From: Winogradskya humida
GTDB taxonomy: Bacteria > Actinomycetota > Actinomycetes > Mycobacteriales > Micromonosporaceae
Assembly: GCF_016862215.1 (NCBI RefSeq)
Contig: NZ_BOMN01000022.1
Coordinates: forward strand, 62,001 to 126,000
DNA: 64,000 nucleotides
Reading direction: 5' to 3'
Of this stretch, positions 34,418 through 43,306 are shown piece by piece (position 1 is the first letter of the stretch; every line of letters begins with the position of its first letter). The notes below the pieces were generated by a model. That model searched no databases and was not told where the DNA came from. It worked only from the letters and a program-made list of their open reading frames with translations. A program made the translations under genes and the position numbers.

Positions 34418-35070
34418 CCGGTTCCACCGAGCAGCGTCTGCGTGACCTGTTCGCCGCCGATGCCGCCGCGGCCCCCGAGGGACGGGATCTGGTGGCGGGT
34501 GCTCGCGGCCGGGTGCGGCGCCGGCGCCGGATACAGGCGGCGTGGGCGACGGCCGCGGTGATCACCACGATGGTGGTGGTCGGCCTTGAGCGGCCGCCGC
34601 CGCCGGAAGCCCAGATCCCTACGGCAGCCCCCACCTCAGCAAGGCCCAGCGAAGCAAAGCCCAGCGAAGCAAAGCCAGGAGGCAGCGAATTGGCCTCATG
34701 CGTCAAGGGGTATTCGCCGGCGACTCTTGCGAAGCAGGATTTCGCCTTCGACGGCACGGTGGTCGGTGTCGGGCCGGGAATCACCAACCGGCGGGACGGC
34801 ACCGGCATTCTGGCGACGGTGGGCGTCTCGTTTCACGTCAACGTCTGGTTCAAGGGTGGCACCCGGGACACCGTCGTCGTCGACATGATGCCCGCCCCGG
34901 CGGGAAGAGCCGACTGGACGGCGATCGGGACCAGGTTGCTGGTGAGCGGCATGCCACGGTGGGGTGGGGCGCCGCTTGACGATCCGATCGCGTGGGAGTG
35001 TGGTTTCACCCGGTATTACAGCCCCGGCATGGCCGCCGAGTGGGCTGAGGCGACGGGGAAGTCGAAGTAG
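34414..35070 (+). CDS. membrane-anchored protein, putative anti-sigma partner
   Basis: A 218-residue protein coupled to the sigma factor gene (ATGA). A cytoplasmic N-terminus (EQRLRDLFAADAAAAPEGRDLVAGARGRVRRRRR) is followed by one transmembrane segment (about 40-58). A Pro/Ala/Ser linker with a PSEAK repeat comes next, then an extracytoplasmic domain with two cysteines. No zinc-binding anti-sigma HxxxCxxC motif is visible, so its anti-sigma role is inferred only from position and topology. Its last 55 bp overlap the convergent VanX-like gene. Confidence 0.7.
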   Translation: MTGSTEQRLRDLFAADAAAAPEGRDLVAGARGRVRRRRRIQAAWATAAVITTMVVVGLERPPPPEAQIPTAAPTSARPSEAKPSEAKPGGSELASCVKGYSPATLAKQDFAFDGTVVGVGPGITNRRDGTGILATVGVSFHVNVWFKGGTRDTVVVDMMPAPAGRADWTAIGTRLLVSGMPRWGGAPLDDPIAWECGFTRYYSPGMAAEWAEATGKSK

Positions 35071-35819
35071 GTGTCGGGGTAGGGCTCGCCGGCGAGGGTG
35101 TAGTGCCACCATTCGAGGTCGAAGTTGGTGAAGCCGGCGTTGGTCATGGCCTGCTTGAGCTTCAGGCGGTTGGCGAGCGGGGCGCCGGTGATGCGGGGGT
35201 CGAGGGTGTTGGCGAGGGTGTCGAAGCAGTCGTAGCCCGTACCCATGGTGATGGAGTTGTCGGGGAAGCGGGCGCCCACAGGGTTGGTGCAGGGCTGCAG
35301 CGGCTCGCCGGGGATGTAGGGGCGTTGCGGCTTGGGTGGGAGTTTGACCAGGGTGAGGTCGAGGGTGCTGCCGCGGCTGTGGCCGGAGCGTTCGGCGATG
35401 TAGCCCAGGTCGAACAGGACCGACTTGTCGAGCGTGGGGTAGAACTCCGCCTTCGTGAGGGTGTCGTCGAGATCCTCGGCCCAGGCGATGAAGTCGTTGA
35501 CGGCGCGTTGCGGGCGGTAGCAGTCGTAGACCTTGAGCGTGTAGCCCTGACGGCGTACCTCTCGCTGTGCCTTGCTCAGAGCTGTTGCGGCCGCGCGGGT
35601 GAGGATGCAGAGGGGTTCCTGGTATCCGGCGACGGGGCGGCCGAGGAAGTTGTGGGCCGTGGCGTAACGGATGTCGTGCAGGATCGACGGATCGCGCTGC
35701 GAGACCACCACAAAACCGGGTGGGAGCGACGACGGGAGGGGAGCCGCGCTGGCCGTGCTCACCGGGGCGAGCACGGCCAGGGCCAGGAGAACGGCGGCGG
35801 CGACGCGTTGAAGCCTCAT
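35016..35819 (-). CDS. secreted D-alanyl-D-alanine dipeptidase-like protein (M15, VanX-like)
   Basis: A 267-residue protein with a signal peptide (cleavage near ASAAPLP). The M15D zinc site is complete: SGHSRGSTLD (His147, Asp154) and EWWH (Glu236 catalytic, His239). DCYRPQRAV carries the conserved Arg. VanX-type enzymes cleave D-Ala-D-Ala, but exported versions without a vanHA set usually serve in wall turnover (family knowledge). No van genes are nearby, so a glycopeptide-resistance role is not supported. Confidence 0.88.
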   Translation of the reverse strand: MRLQRVAAAVLLALAVLAPVSTASAAPLPSSLPPGFVVVSQRDPSILHDIRYATAHNFLGRPVAGYQEPLCILTRAAATALSKAQREVRRQGYTLKVYDCYRPQRAVNDFIAWAEDLDDTLTKAEFYPTLDKSVLFDLGYIAERSGHSRGSTLDLTLVKLPPKPQRPYIPGEPLQPCTNPVGARFPDNSITMGTGYDCFDTLANTLDPRITGAPLANRLKLKQAMTNAGFTNFDLEWWHYTLAGEPYPDTYFDFPVASAHSAAMPGL

Positions 35820-35859
35820 GCGGACAGTTATACCGGAGATCGTCCGCTGTGGATGGTGG

Positions 35860-36735
35860 CTACTTGCTGAAGCCCGCTGTCAGGCCGCTGAGGAGCTGGC
35901 GGCGGCCGATGGCGTACAGGATGAGGATGGGCAGGGTGGTGAGGACGACCGAGGCGGCCACGGCGGGGACATTGACGCCGTACTGACCCTGGAAGTCCCA
36001 GAGGGCGAGGGGCATCGTGCGCTGGTCGGCCGACTGGGTGAGGATCAGCGGCAGCAGGAAGCCGTTCCAGATGCCGAGGCCGTTGTAGATCGTGACGGTG
36101 ACCAGGGCGGGGCGGGTCAGCGGGAACGCCAGGTGCCACAGCGTGCCCCATTCGGTCGCGCCGTCCATGCGCATGCTCTCGAACAGCTCCCGGGGCACGT
36201 CGCGGATGAAGTTCGACAGCACCAGGACCGACAGCGGGATGGAGAACGCGATCGAGGGCAGGATGATCGCGAGCAGGGTGTCGTACATCTGCAGCCGGAT
36301 GATGATCAGGTAGACCGGGATGATCACCGCCTGCAGCGGGATCGCCAGACCCATCAGGAACAGCGAGTTGGTCAGCCTGAGGAAGCGGCTGCGGCGCCCG
36401 GCGCGGATGATCGCGTACGCCGCCATGAAGCTGATCAGCACCGCCGGCAGCACCGCGCCGATCGTGACGATCACGCTGTTGACGAAGTACCGGGCGAAGT
36501 CGGACTCGATGACCAGCCGGTAGTTGGACAGGGTCGCCTCGGACGGCGGCGCCAGCGGGTTCTGCACGTAGTAGTTGCTCTGTTGCTTGAAGCTGGTGAT
36601 GACGATCCAGTAGACCGGCAGCATCACGACGAACAACCAGAGCCAGGACAGCGAGCCGCCGAGCCAGTTGAGGTTGCGCGAGCGGCGGCGCTGGGGCGCA
36701 GCGGTCTTGTGCTGCGTGGGAACGACCGTGGTCAT
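35860..36735 (-). CDS. sugar ABC importer permease (MalG type)
   Basis: A 291-residue carbohydrate permease with six transmembrane segments. The EAA coupling loop is ELFESMRMDGATEWGTLWHLAFPLTRPAL. It begins with a basic cytoplasmic stretch (RRRSRNLNWLGG). ATG 36735 is used; a TTG at 36744, better spaced from AAGGAG, is possible. It is the last gene of the SBP-permease-permease operon. No ATPase gene is present, so a shared MsiK-type ATPase encoded elsewhere probably energises it, as in many actinomycete sugar importers. Confidence 0.9.
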   Translation of the reverse strand: MTTVVPTQHKTAAPQRRRSRNLNWLGGSLSWLWLFVVMLPVYWIVITSFKQQSNYYVQNPLAPPSEATLSNYRLVIESDFARYFVNSVIVTIGAVLPAVLISFMAAYAIIRAGRRSRFLRLTNSLFLMGLAIPLQAVIIPVYLIIIRLQMYDTLLAIILPSIAFSIPLSVLVLSNFIRDVPRELFESMRMDGATEWGTLWHLAFPLTRPALVTVTIYNGLGIWNGFLLPLILTQSADQRTMPLALWDFQGQYGVNVPAVAASVVLTTLPILILYAIGRRQLLSGLTAGFSK

Positions 36736-36746
36736 GGTGGCCAACG

Positions 36747-37673
36747 TCAGGCTCCTTCGAGCTGGCTGTCGTCGCCGCTGCCCCCGCCGAGGCGGCGTAG
36801 CAGGAGGGCGAGGACGAGACCGGTCAGGACGAGGATTACCGCGATCACGCTGGCGGGTCCCATCAGGCTGGCCTGGAAGCCGCGCTGGTACATGTCGAGC
36901 GCCAGCACCGAGGTGGCGTCGGCGGGCCCGCCGGAGGTCAGGATGAAGATGAGGTCGAAGAAGGTCAGCGAGCCGACCACCATCAGCGTGGACGAGGTGA
37001 TGATCGTGTATTTGAGCTGCGGCAGGGTGATGCTGAGGAACTGGCGGAACCGGCCGGCGCCGTCGATCTGCGCCGCCTCGTAGAGCGAGGCCGGGATCTG
37101 CCGCACGCCACCCTGGTAGATCAGCGAGTGGAACGGGATGAACTGCCACGAGACCACGAAGACGACGACACCGACCGCGAGCTTGCTGTCACCGAGCCAG
37201 TCCTGGGCCAGGATCGGCAGCCCGAGCCCGGCGCCGATCCCGAAGTTGGGGTCGAGCAGCGCCTTGAAGGTGATGGCGATGGCGGCGGAGCTGAGCAGCA
37301 GCGGGATGAAGTAGAGGACGGCGAGGAACTCCCGGTAGCGCTGGTGCCCGGCCAGGAACACCCCGATCAGCAGGCTGAGCGGGGTCTGGAAGACCCAGGA
37401 CAACCCCATGATCAGGAAGGTGACGCCGATGGTGTGGAACAGGCCGGGGTCGGCCAGCACGGCGCGCCAGCTGGTCAGCCCGCTCGGGTGCACGGCGCCG
37501 AGGCCGTCCCACGTGGTGAAACTGAGGGCGAGCACGCCGAGCAGCGGCACCACGGCGAAGGCGAGGAACATCAGCAGGGCGGGGACGGCCATCCAGGTGA
37601 CGCGGCCGCTGCGCCCCCCGGTGTCGGTGGAGGGCGCAACCACCCGCACAGGGGGCGCAGCGAGCGTGGTCAT
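36747..37673 (-). CDS. sugar ABC importer permease (MalF type)
   Basis: A 308-residue carbohydrate permease with six transmembrane segments. The coupling loop is ASLYEAAQIDGAGRFRQFLSITLPQL, the usual EAA motif of the CUT1 family. Its ATG overlaps the stop of the binding-protein gene (ATGA), and it ends 11 bp before the second permease. The two permeases should form the heterodimeric channel for a di- or oligosaccharide. Confidence 0.92.
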   Translation of the reverse strand: MTTLAAPPVRVVAPSTDTGGRSGRVTWMAVPALLMFLAFAVVPLLGVLALSFTTWDGLGAVHPSGLTSWRAVLADPGLFHTIGVTFLIMGLSWVFQTPLSLLIGVFLAGHQRYREFLAVLYFIPLLLSSAAIAITFKALLDPNFGIGAGLGLPILAQDWLGDSKLAVGVVVFVVSWQFIPFHSLIYQGGVRQIPASLYEAAQIDGAGRFRQFLSITLPQLKYTIITSSTLMVVGSLTFFDLIFILTSGGPADATSVLALDMYQRGFQASLMGPASVIAVILVLTGLVLALLLRRLGGGSGDDSQLEGA

Positions 37674-39019
37674 TTCCCGATGACCCCGTTCATGGTGGTG
37701 ATGAACTGGTCGGGGCCGATGTTGAGCTGGAAGAACTTGGCGATGGTGTCCAGCAGCGTCTCGGCGGCGGTCGGGCTCAGCGCCTGGTCCCAGGACTGCG
37801 CGAAGACCTTCGCGTTGACCGAGGTGTCGTAGACGAACTTGAGGAACTCGGGGTCCTTCGACGCGGCGATCTGCGTCTCGGTGCCCTTGACGATCGGCAC
37901 GGAGCCGGTGTCGAGGAACGACTTGATCTCGGTGTCGTCGAGCACGGCGGTCTGGAAGAACTTCTTGGCGATGTCCTTCTGCTCCGCGGTGGCCTTGGAG
38001 GAGATGGCGAGATACTGCCCGGGGTTGCCCACGGTGTCGCTGGGGTCGCCCTTGCCACCCTCGACCGGCGGGAAGTTCATGTAGCCGAGCTTGCCGCTCT
38101 TGACGAAGTCGCCGCCGTCGGAGGCCATGCTGCCGTAGGTCCAGGTGCCGTGCACCATCATCGCGGCCTTGCCGGTGTAGAGCAGCGCCTGGTCGGCGTT
38201 GGCGTCAGCGGCGATCGAGGAGAAGCCCTTGATGAAGCCGTCGGCCTTGATGAGCTCCTGCATCTTGGTGAGCGCGAGCTTGGCGGACGGGTTCGACCAG
38301 GCGTCCTTCTCACCCTCGAAGACGGCCTGGAAGACCTCGCTGCCGCCGATGCGGTCGAAGAGGAACTCCAGCCACATCATGTTGGTCCAGCGGGACTGCC
38401 CGGCCAGCGAGAACGGCGCGATCTTCTTGGCCTTGAAGACCTCGACGAGGTTCATGATGTCGGCCCACGACTGGGGCGGCTGCGCCCCGGCCTTCTCGAA
38501 GACCTCCTTGTTGTAGAACAGCACGATCGGCGCGACCGTCTCGGCGGGCATCGCGTAGATCTTCTTGTCGATGGTCGCGGCACCGAACGAGGTCGGGAAC
38601 AGCTTGTCCTTGACCGCGGCGTTCTCGGTGAACCACGAGGTGAGGTCCTCGACCTGGCCGGCCTCGACCCAGCTCTTCAGGCCGCCGCCGCCCCAGCCCC
38701 AGATCAGGGTCGGTGCCTGGCCGGCGCCGAGGGCCGTCTTGATCTTCTGCTTGTACGCGTCGTTGGCGAAGGCGTTCGCAGCGATCTTGGTGTCGGGGTT
38801 GGCCTTGTTGAACCGCTCGACGGTCGCGGTGCGGATGCCCTCGTTGGGCTGACCGGTGAGGTACCAGTAGCTCGCCGCGCCCTTGCTGTCGCCGCCACCG
38901 CCACCGGTGCTCGGCCCGGAGCTGCCGCAGGCCGCCAGGGTGGCGGCCGCGCTGGTGCCTGCTACGAGGGTGAGGAAGTTGCGCCGGGAATATGCATTGC
39001 CTGCCACGTTGATCTCCAT
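37670..39019 (-). CDS. sugar ABC importer substrate-binding lipoprotein (Tat-type signal)
   Basis: A 449-residue CUT1-family binding protein. The N-terminus carries a twin-arginine motif (SRRNFLTLVAG) followed by the lipobox LAAC, so it is a Tat-exported lipoprotein. The mature part matches SBP_bac_1 proteins (GAGQAPTLIWGWGGGGL, AMMVHGTWTYG). ATG 39019 gives the correct signal; the frame is open further upstream but lies in promoter sequence. A sigma-70-like promoter and a CCGGAAGTTTCG operator lie upstream, next to a lacI gene. The ligand is probably a beta-linked oligosaccharide, judging from the operator shared with the GH3 gene. Confidence 0.92.
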   Translation of the reverse strand: MEINVAGNAYSRRNFLTLVAGTSAAATLAACGSSGPSTGGGGGDSKGAASYWYLTGQPNEGIRTATVERFNKANPDTKIAANAFANDAYKQKIKTALGAGQAPTLIWGWGGGGLKSWVEAGQVEDLTSWFTENAAVKDKLFPTSFGAATIDKKIYAMPAETVAPIVLFYNKEVFEKAGAQPPQSWADIMNLVEVFKAKKIAPFSLAGQSRWTNMMWLEFLFDRIGGSEVFQAVFEGEKDAWSNPSAKLALTKMQELIKADGFIKGFSSIAADANADQALLYTGKAAMMVHGTWTYGSMASDGGDFVKSGKLGYMNFPPVEGGKGDPSDTVGNPGQYLAISSKATAEQKDIAKKFFQTAVLDDTEIKSFLDTGSVPIVKGTETQIAASKDPEFLKFVYDTSVNAKVFAQSWDQALSPTAAETLLDTIAKFFQLNIGPDQFITTMNGVIGK

Positions 39020-39053
39020 GCTCTCCAGCCGCGGTAGTGCGGCGAAACTGGCA

Positions 39054-39065
39054 CCGGAAGTTTCG
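39054..39065. promoter_or_regulatory. LacI-type operator between promoter and SBP gene
   Basis: CCGGAAGTTTCG, a near-palindrome (reverse CGAAACTTCCGG), lies between the predicted transcription start and the SBP ATG, in a position to block elongation. Confidence 0.65.
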
Positions 39066-39098
39066 AAATGAGGCCGTAAGTTATCGAGAGATTTCGTT

Positions 39099-39127
39099 AA
39101 CGTAGGGTTTCGCCGCGAGTGTGTCAA
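39099..39127 (-). promoter_or_regulatory. sigma-70-type promoter of the sugar ABC operon
   Basis: On the minus strand, TTGACA (39127-39122) and TACGTT (39104-39099) are spaced by 17 bp. This is a near-consensus vegetative promoter, about 80 bp upstream of the SBP ATG. Confidence 0.7.
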
Positions 39128-39245
39128 GGGTCTCAACGGCCTTCGTGCCGACACACGAAAAGCCGACTTCGGGACCGGTGGGACCGCTCCCACGAACGGA
39201 CCGTAGTTGATCACGCAGATGTTTCCGGATCACCGAGAATGCATC

Positions 39246-39256
39246 CCGGAAGTTTC
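39246..39256. promoter_or_regulatory. second LacI-type site, overlapping the lacI stop codon
   Basis: CCGGAAGTTTC is identical to 11 bp of the site at 39054-39065 and lies about 190 bp from it. The pair could support looping across the sugar operon promoter. Confidence 0.5.
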
Positions 39257-40265
39257 AGATTCGCGCGGTCGTGCCGCGCCTGATCAGCGAGGTCGGAAGC
39301 TCCATGCCGTGTACGGGCACCACGCCGTCGTCCCCGGCCAGGCGCAGCACCGTCCGCGCGGCCAGCCCGCCCATCTCGAGCAGCGGCTGGCGCACCGTGG
39401 TCAGCGGGGGCGAGGACCATCGCGCCTCGGGCACGTCGTCGAAGCCGATCACGCTCACGTCGGCGGGCACCCGCAGGCCCCGCCGCCGCACGGCCTCGCA
39501 GGCACCGAGCGCCATCTGGTCGCTGGCGGCGAAGAGCGCCGTCGGCTGGCCCGCTTGTGCCAGCAGTTCGGTGGCCGCTGCGAATCCGGACTCATGGTAG
39601 AAATCGCCTTCCCGGATCAGGGCGGGATCGGCTTCGAGCCCCGCGGCTTCGAGCCCGGCGCGGTACCCGTCGAACCGCGCCCGGCTGCACAGCACGTGTG
39701 CCGGGCCGCCGATGAAACCGATCCGCCGATGTCCCAGTTCGATCAGGTGTTCCGTGGCGCCCAGCGCGCCGGCCCAGTTCGTCGCGCCGATCGCCGGCAC
39801 ACCCGCGCCGGCCGGGGTCACCGGATCGACCAGCACGAGCGGGACGCGCAGCCGCGACAGCTCGGCCAGGACCTCGACGCTGAGCACGGCGTTGGCGGCG
39901 ATCACCCCGGCCGCCGATCGGGTCCGCAGGTTGCCCAGCCAGCGCTGCCACGCGAGGGGGGCGCGATGCACCGCGGAGACCACCGTGCCGATCCCGGCGG
40001 CCCGCGTCACGTCCTCGATGCCCCGGATGACCTCGACCGCCCACGGGCAATAAAGATCATCAAAGACCACATCCACCAGGAGGGTACGCCCGGAGCGGCG
40101 CGCCGCCCGCCGCCGGTAGCCGTTCTCCCGCAACGCGGCCTCGACCCGGATCCGGGTCAGCGCCGACACGTCCGGATGGCCGTTGAGCACGCGCGACACG
40201 GTGGGAACCGACACCCCGGCAGCCCGGGCGACAGCCGACATGGTGACGCGCCGGCCATCGTCCAC
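39255..40265 (-). CDS. LacI-family repressor, copy 1
   Basis: A 336-residue regulator. The N-terminal HTH is SAVARAAGVSVPTVSRVLNGHPDVS, followed by the hinge and a periplasmic-binding-protein-like ligand domain (LLVDVVFDDLYCPWAVEVIRGIEDV, GFDDVPEARWSSPPLTTV). GTG 40265 follows GGAGGAG, and the HTH then starts near residue 10 as expected. The sugar ABC operon lies directly downstream on the same strand. Palindromes at 40279-40371 suggest autoregulation. It is a close paralogue of the LacI protein at 41535-42533. Confidence 0.92.
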   Translation of the reverse strand: MDDGRRVTMSAVARAAGVSVPTVSRVLNGHPDVSALTRIRVEAALRENGYRRRAARRSGRTLLVDVVFDDLYCPWAVEVIRGIEDVTRAAGIGTVVSAVHRAPLAWQRWLGNLRTRSAAGVIAANAVLSVEVLAELSRLRVPLVLVDPVTPAGAGVPAIGATNWAGALGATEHLIELGHRRIGFIGGPAHVLCSRARFDGYRAGLEAAGLEADPALIREGDFYHESGFAAATELLAQAGQPTALFAASDQMALGACEAVRRRGLRVPADVSVIGFDDVPEARWSSPPLTTVRQPLLEMGGLAARTVLRLAGDDGVVPVHGMELPTSLIRRGTTARI

Positions 40266-40278
40266 TGTGCTCCTCCGG

Positions 40279-40371
40279 TTTCCGGAAGTTGCGGCTCGCA
40301 AGGTTTCCTTCCGGAAGGTATTGAACGAATCGACCACAGTCAACCTGTTCATGGGACACCGGAACTTCCGG
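40279..40371. promoter_or_regulatory. cluster of palindromic operators upstream of lacI copy 1
   Basis: Three sites: TTTCCGGAAGTT (40279-40290), the perfect palindrome CCTTCCGGAAGG (40307-40318) and the perfect odd palindrome CCGGAACTTCCGG (40359-40371). The last is identical to the core of the palindrome at 2794-2808 near the GH3 gene. Some may also act on the divergent gene at 40486. Confidence 0.65.
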
Positions 40372-40485
40372 CCTGACCGCCCGGCCAGCCGCCATCCATG
40401 GATTCTTCTCCCGCCGGACACACCGCGGACCCGCTCGATCTCTTAGATTGCCATCGATCTATCTCTTCGATCCGTGGGAGAACGC

Positions 40486-41534
<1,049 letters not shown>

Positions 41535-41538
<4 letters not shown>

Positions 41539-42533
41539 GCGGTTTTCGGTGGGGCTGTGCTGTCGCGGACGACGAGTTCGGTGGCCAGCTCCACCCGCGG
41601 GGTCTCGATGTCACCGCCCTGCGCGAGCCGCAGGGCGGTGCGCGCCGCGAGCCCGCCCATCTCGGCCAGGGGCTGGCGCACGGTGGTCAGCGGGGGAGAG
41701 GCCCAGCGCGCCTCCGGCAGGTCGTCGAAGCCGATGACACTCAGATCGTCCGGCACGCGCAGACCCCGGTGCCGCGCCGCCTCGTACACCCCGAGCGCCA
41801 TGGTGTCGCTGGACGCGAACACGGCGGTGGGCGGCTCCGGCATCTCCAGTAGCGACATGCCGCTGGTGAAGCCCGACTCGTAGAGGAAGTCGCCCTGCCG
41901 GATCAGGCTGTCGTCGGAGTGCTCGAGCCCCGCCCGGTACCCGTCGAGGCGCGCCCGGCTGCACAACAGCTCCTTTGGGCCGGCGATGAACCCGATCCGG
42001 CGATGCCCGAGCGCGGTCAGATGCCGCGTCGCGGACAGCCCGCCGGCCCAGTTCGTCGCCCCGATCGTCGGGATGTCGAGCGGCGCGCCACCGGCCGGGT
42101 CGACCACCACCACCGGGATGTTGAGCCGCTGCAGCTCGGCGTACACGGGCGTGGTCAGATCCGAGGTCACGAAAATGACGCCGTCGGACTGCCGCGCGTA
42201 CAGATTCTGCAACCATTGCCGCGTCGCCGCCGACTTGCGGTGCACCGCCGACACGACCGTCCCCACCCCGGACGCGTGCATGACATCCTCGACCCCGCGG
42301 ATCAGCTCCACCGCCCACGGACTGTCCAGATCGTTGAACACCAGGTCGACCAGCGCGGCCCGCCCCGGCTGCTGACGAGAAGCCCGCCGCCGGTACCCGT
42401 GCTGTTTCAGCAGCTTCTCCACGAGCTCCCGCGTCTGCGGGGCAACATCCGCCCGCCCGTTCAGCACCCGGGACACGGTCGGCACAGAGACGCCGGCCTC
42501 ACTTGCGATCGCGGCGATGGTCACGCGGGCCAC
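41535..42533 (-). CDS. LacI-family repressor, copy 2
   Basis: A 332-residue regulator with HTH TIAAIASEAGVSVPTVSRVLNGRADVA and a ligand domain very like copy 1 along its whole length (for example LVDLVFNDLDSPWAVELIRGVEDV, LCSRARLDGYRAGLE, SPPLTTVRQPLAEMGGLAARTALRL). GTG 42533 follows GAGGAGGGG. CCGGAAG/TTTCGG-type sites lie just upstream. The two copies flank the secreted-protein gene at 40486. This looks like a duplication, with recognition helices that are almost the same. Confidence 0.92.
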
Positions 42534-42547
42534 GGGCCCCTCCTCGT

Positions 42548-42578
42548 AACTTTCGGAACCGAGGACCGGAAGTATTCC
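42548..42578. promoter_or_regulatory. LacI-type sites upstream of lacI copy 2
   Basis: AACTTTCGGAACC (42548-42560) and CCGGAAGTATTCC (42566-42578) lie 15-45 bp upstream of the GTG start. They resemble the sites near lacI copy 1 and suggest auto- or cross-regulation. Confidence 0.5.
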
Positions 42579-42640
42579 ACAGGTTGCGCCCAACGTCCGA
42601 TCCCAGTTTCGGCGGCGGCGCTCGCCGCAGGCCGCCAGGG

Positions 42641-43306
42641 CTAGCCGAGTCCGGCAGCGACGTCGCGGATGGCCCGGCTGCGCCGCTCGTCGACCTGCTC
42701 GACCGCGTCGGCGAGCTCGTGCAGCACCCGGCCCACGGATTCACGGTCGGCGGGACCAGGGCCGCTGATCCGGAACTGTTCGTAGGCCCTGGCGGCCTCG
42801 TCGGTGGCGTCGGTGAGCAGGCAGAGCAGGCCGTAGTCCGCCCACGCCCACCACTGCTCGCCCCGCGGGCCCGCCACCTGCAGGCCGACCGTCGCCCGTG
42901 CCGCCCGCAACTCCTCGTTGAAGCTCTCCACATCGCCCGGTTCGAGCAGGATCCGCAGCACCAGGGCGTTGGTGAGGTTGTAGGAGTCGACGATGCCGAA
43001 TTGTGGGTCCTGCTCGATCGCCCGGCCTCGTTCATAAGCCGCCGCGGCCTCGGTCAGGTCGCCTGCGCGCCACTCCACCCCGCCCAGCATGCCGTGCGCG
43101 TCGGCCAGCGCCTTGGCCAGTTCGGCCTGCTGGGATTCGTCATCGATAGCTCCCATGGCTGTGCCGAGCAGCGAGACGACCTCGCGGAGCAGCTTCCGGG
43201 CCGGGCCGGGCCGGCCGTTGCGCGCCTGAACGCGCGCCCGCTGCCGGAGCTGGTCCGCCAGGTCGAGCACGTCCTCCCGGTTCATCGCGACGTGGTCATG
43301 CTCCAT
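42641..43306 (-). CDS. TPR-like protein of the caspase operon
   Basis: A 221-residue all-helical cytoplasmic protein. Helical pairs such as AKALADAHGMLGGVEWRAGDLTEAAAAYERGRAIEQD fit tetratricopeptide repeats (about residues 60-105), with weaker repeats on either side. There are no catalytic motifs, signal peptide or membrane segments. ATG 43306 (GGAAGGGG upstream) lies inside the 3' end of the caspase-like gene (11-bp overlap), so the two are translationally coupled. It is the third gene of the EACC1-caspase-TPR operon. Its role is unknown; a scaffold or regulator of the protease is a reasonable guess. Confidence 0.75.
   Translation of the reverse strand: MEHDHVAMNREDVLDLADQLRQRARVQARNGRPGPARKLLREVVSLLGTAMGAIDDESQQAELAKALADAHGMLGGVEWRAGDLTEAAAAYERGRAIEQDPQFGIVDSYNLTNALVLRILLEPGDVESFNEELRAARATVGLQVAGPRGEQWWAWADYGLLCLLTDATDEAARAYEQFRISGPGPADRESVGRVLHELADAVEQVDERRSRAIRDVAAGLG

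Noticed and set aside
35016..35819. Vancomycin-resistance vanX
   Set aside because: The protein has a signal peptide and no vanH, vanA, vanR or vanS genes are nearby, so a general wall-turnover role is more likely.
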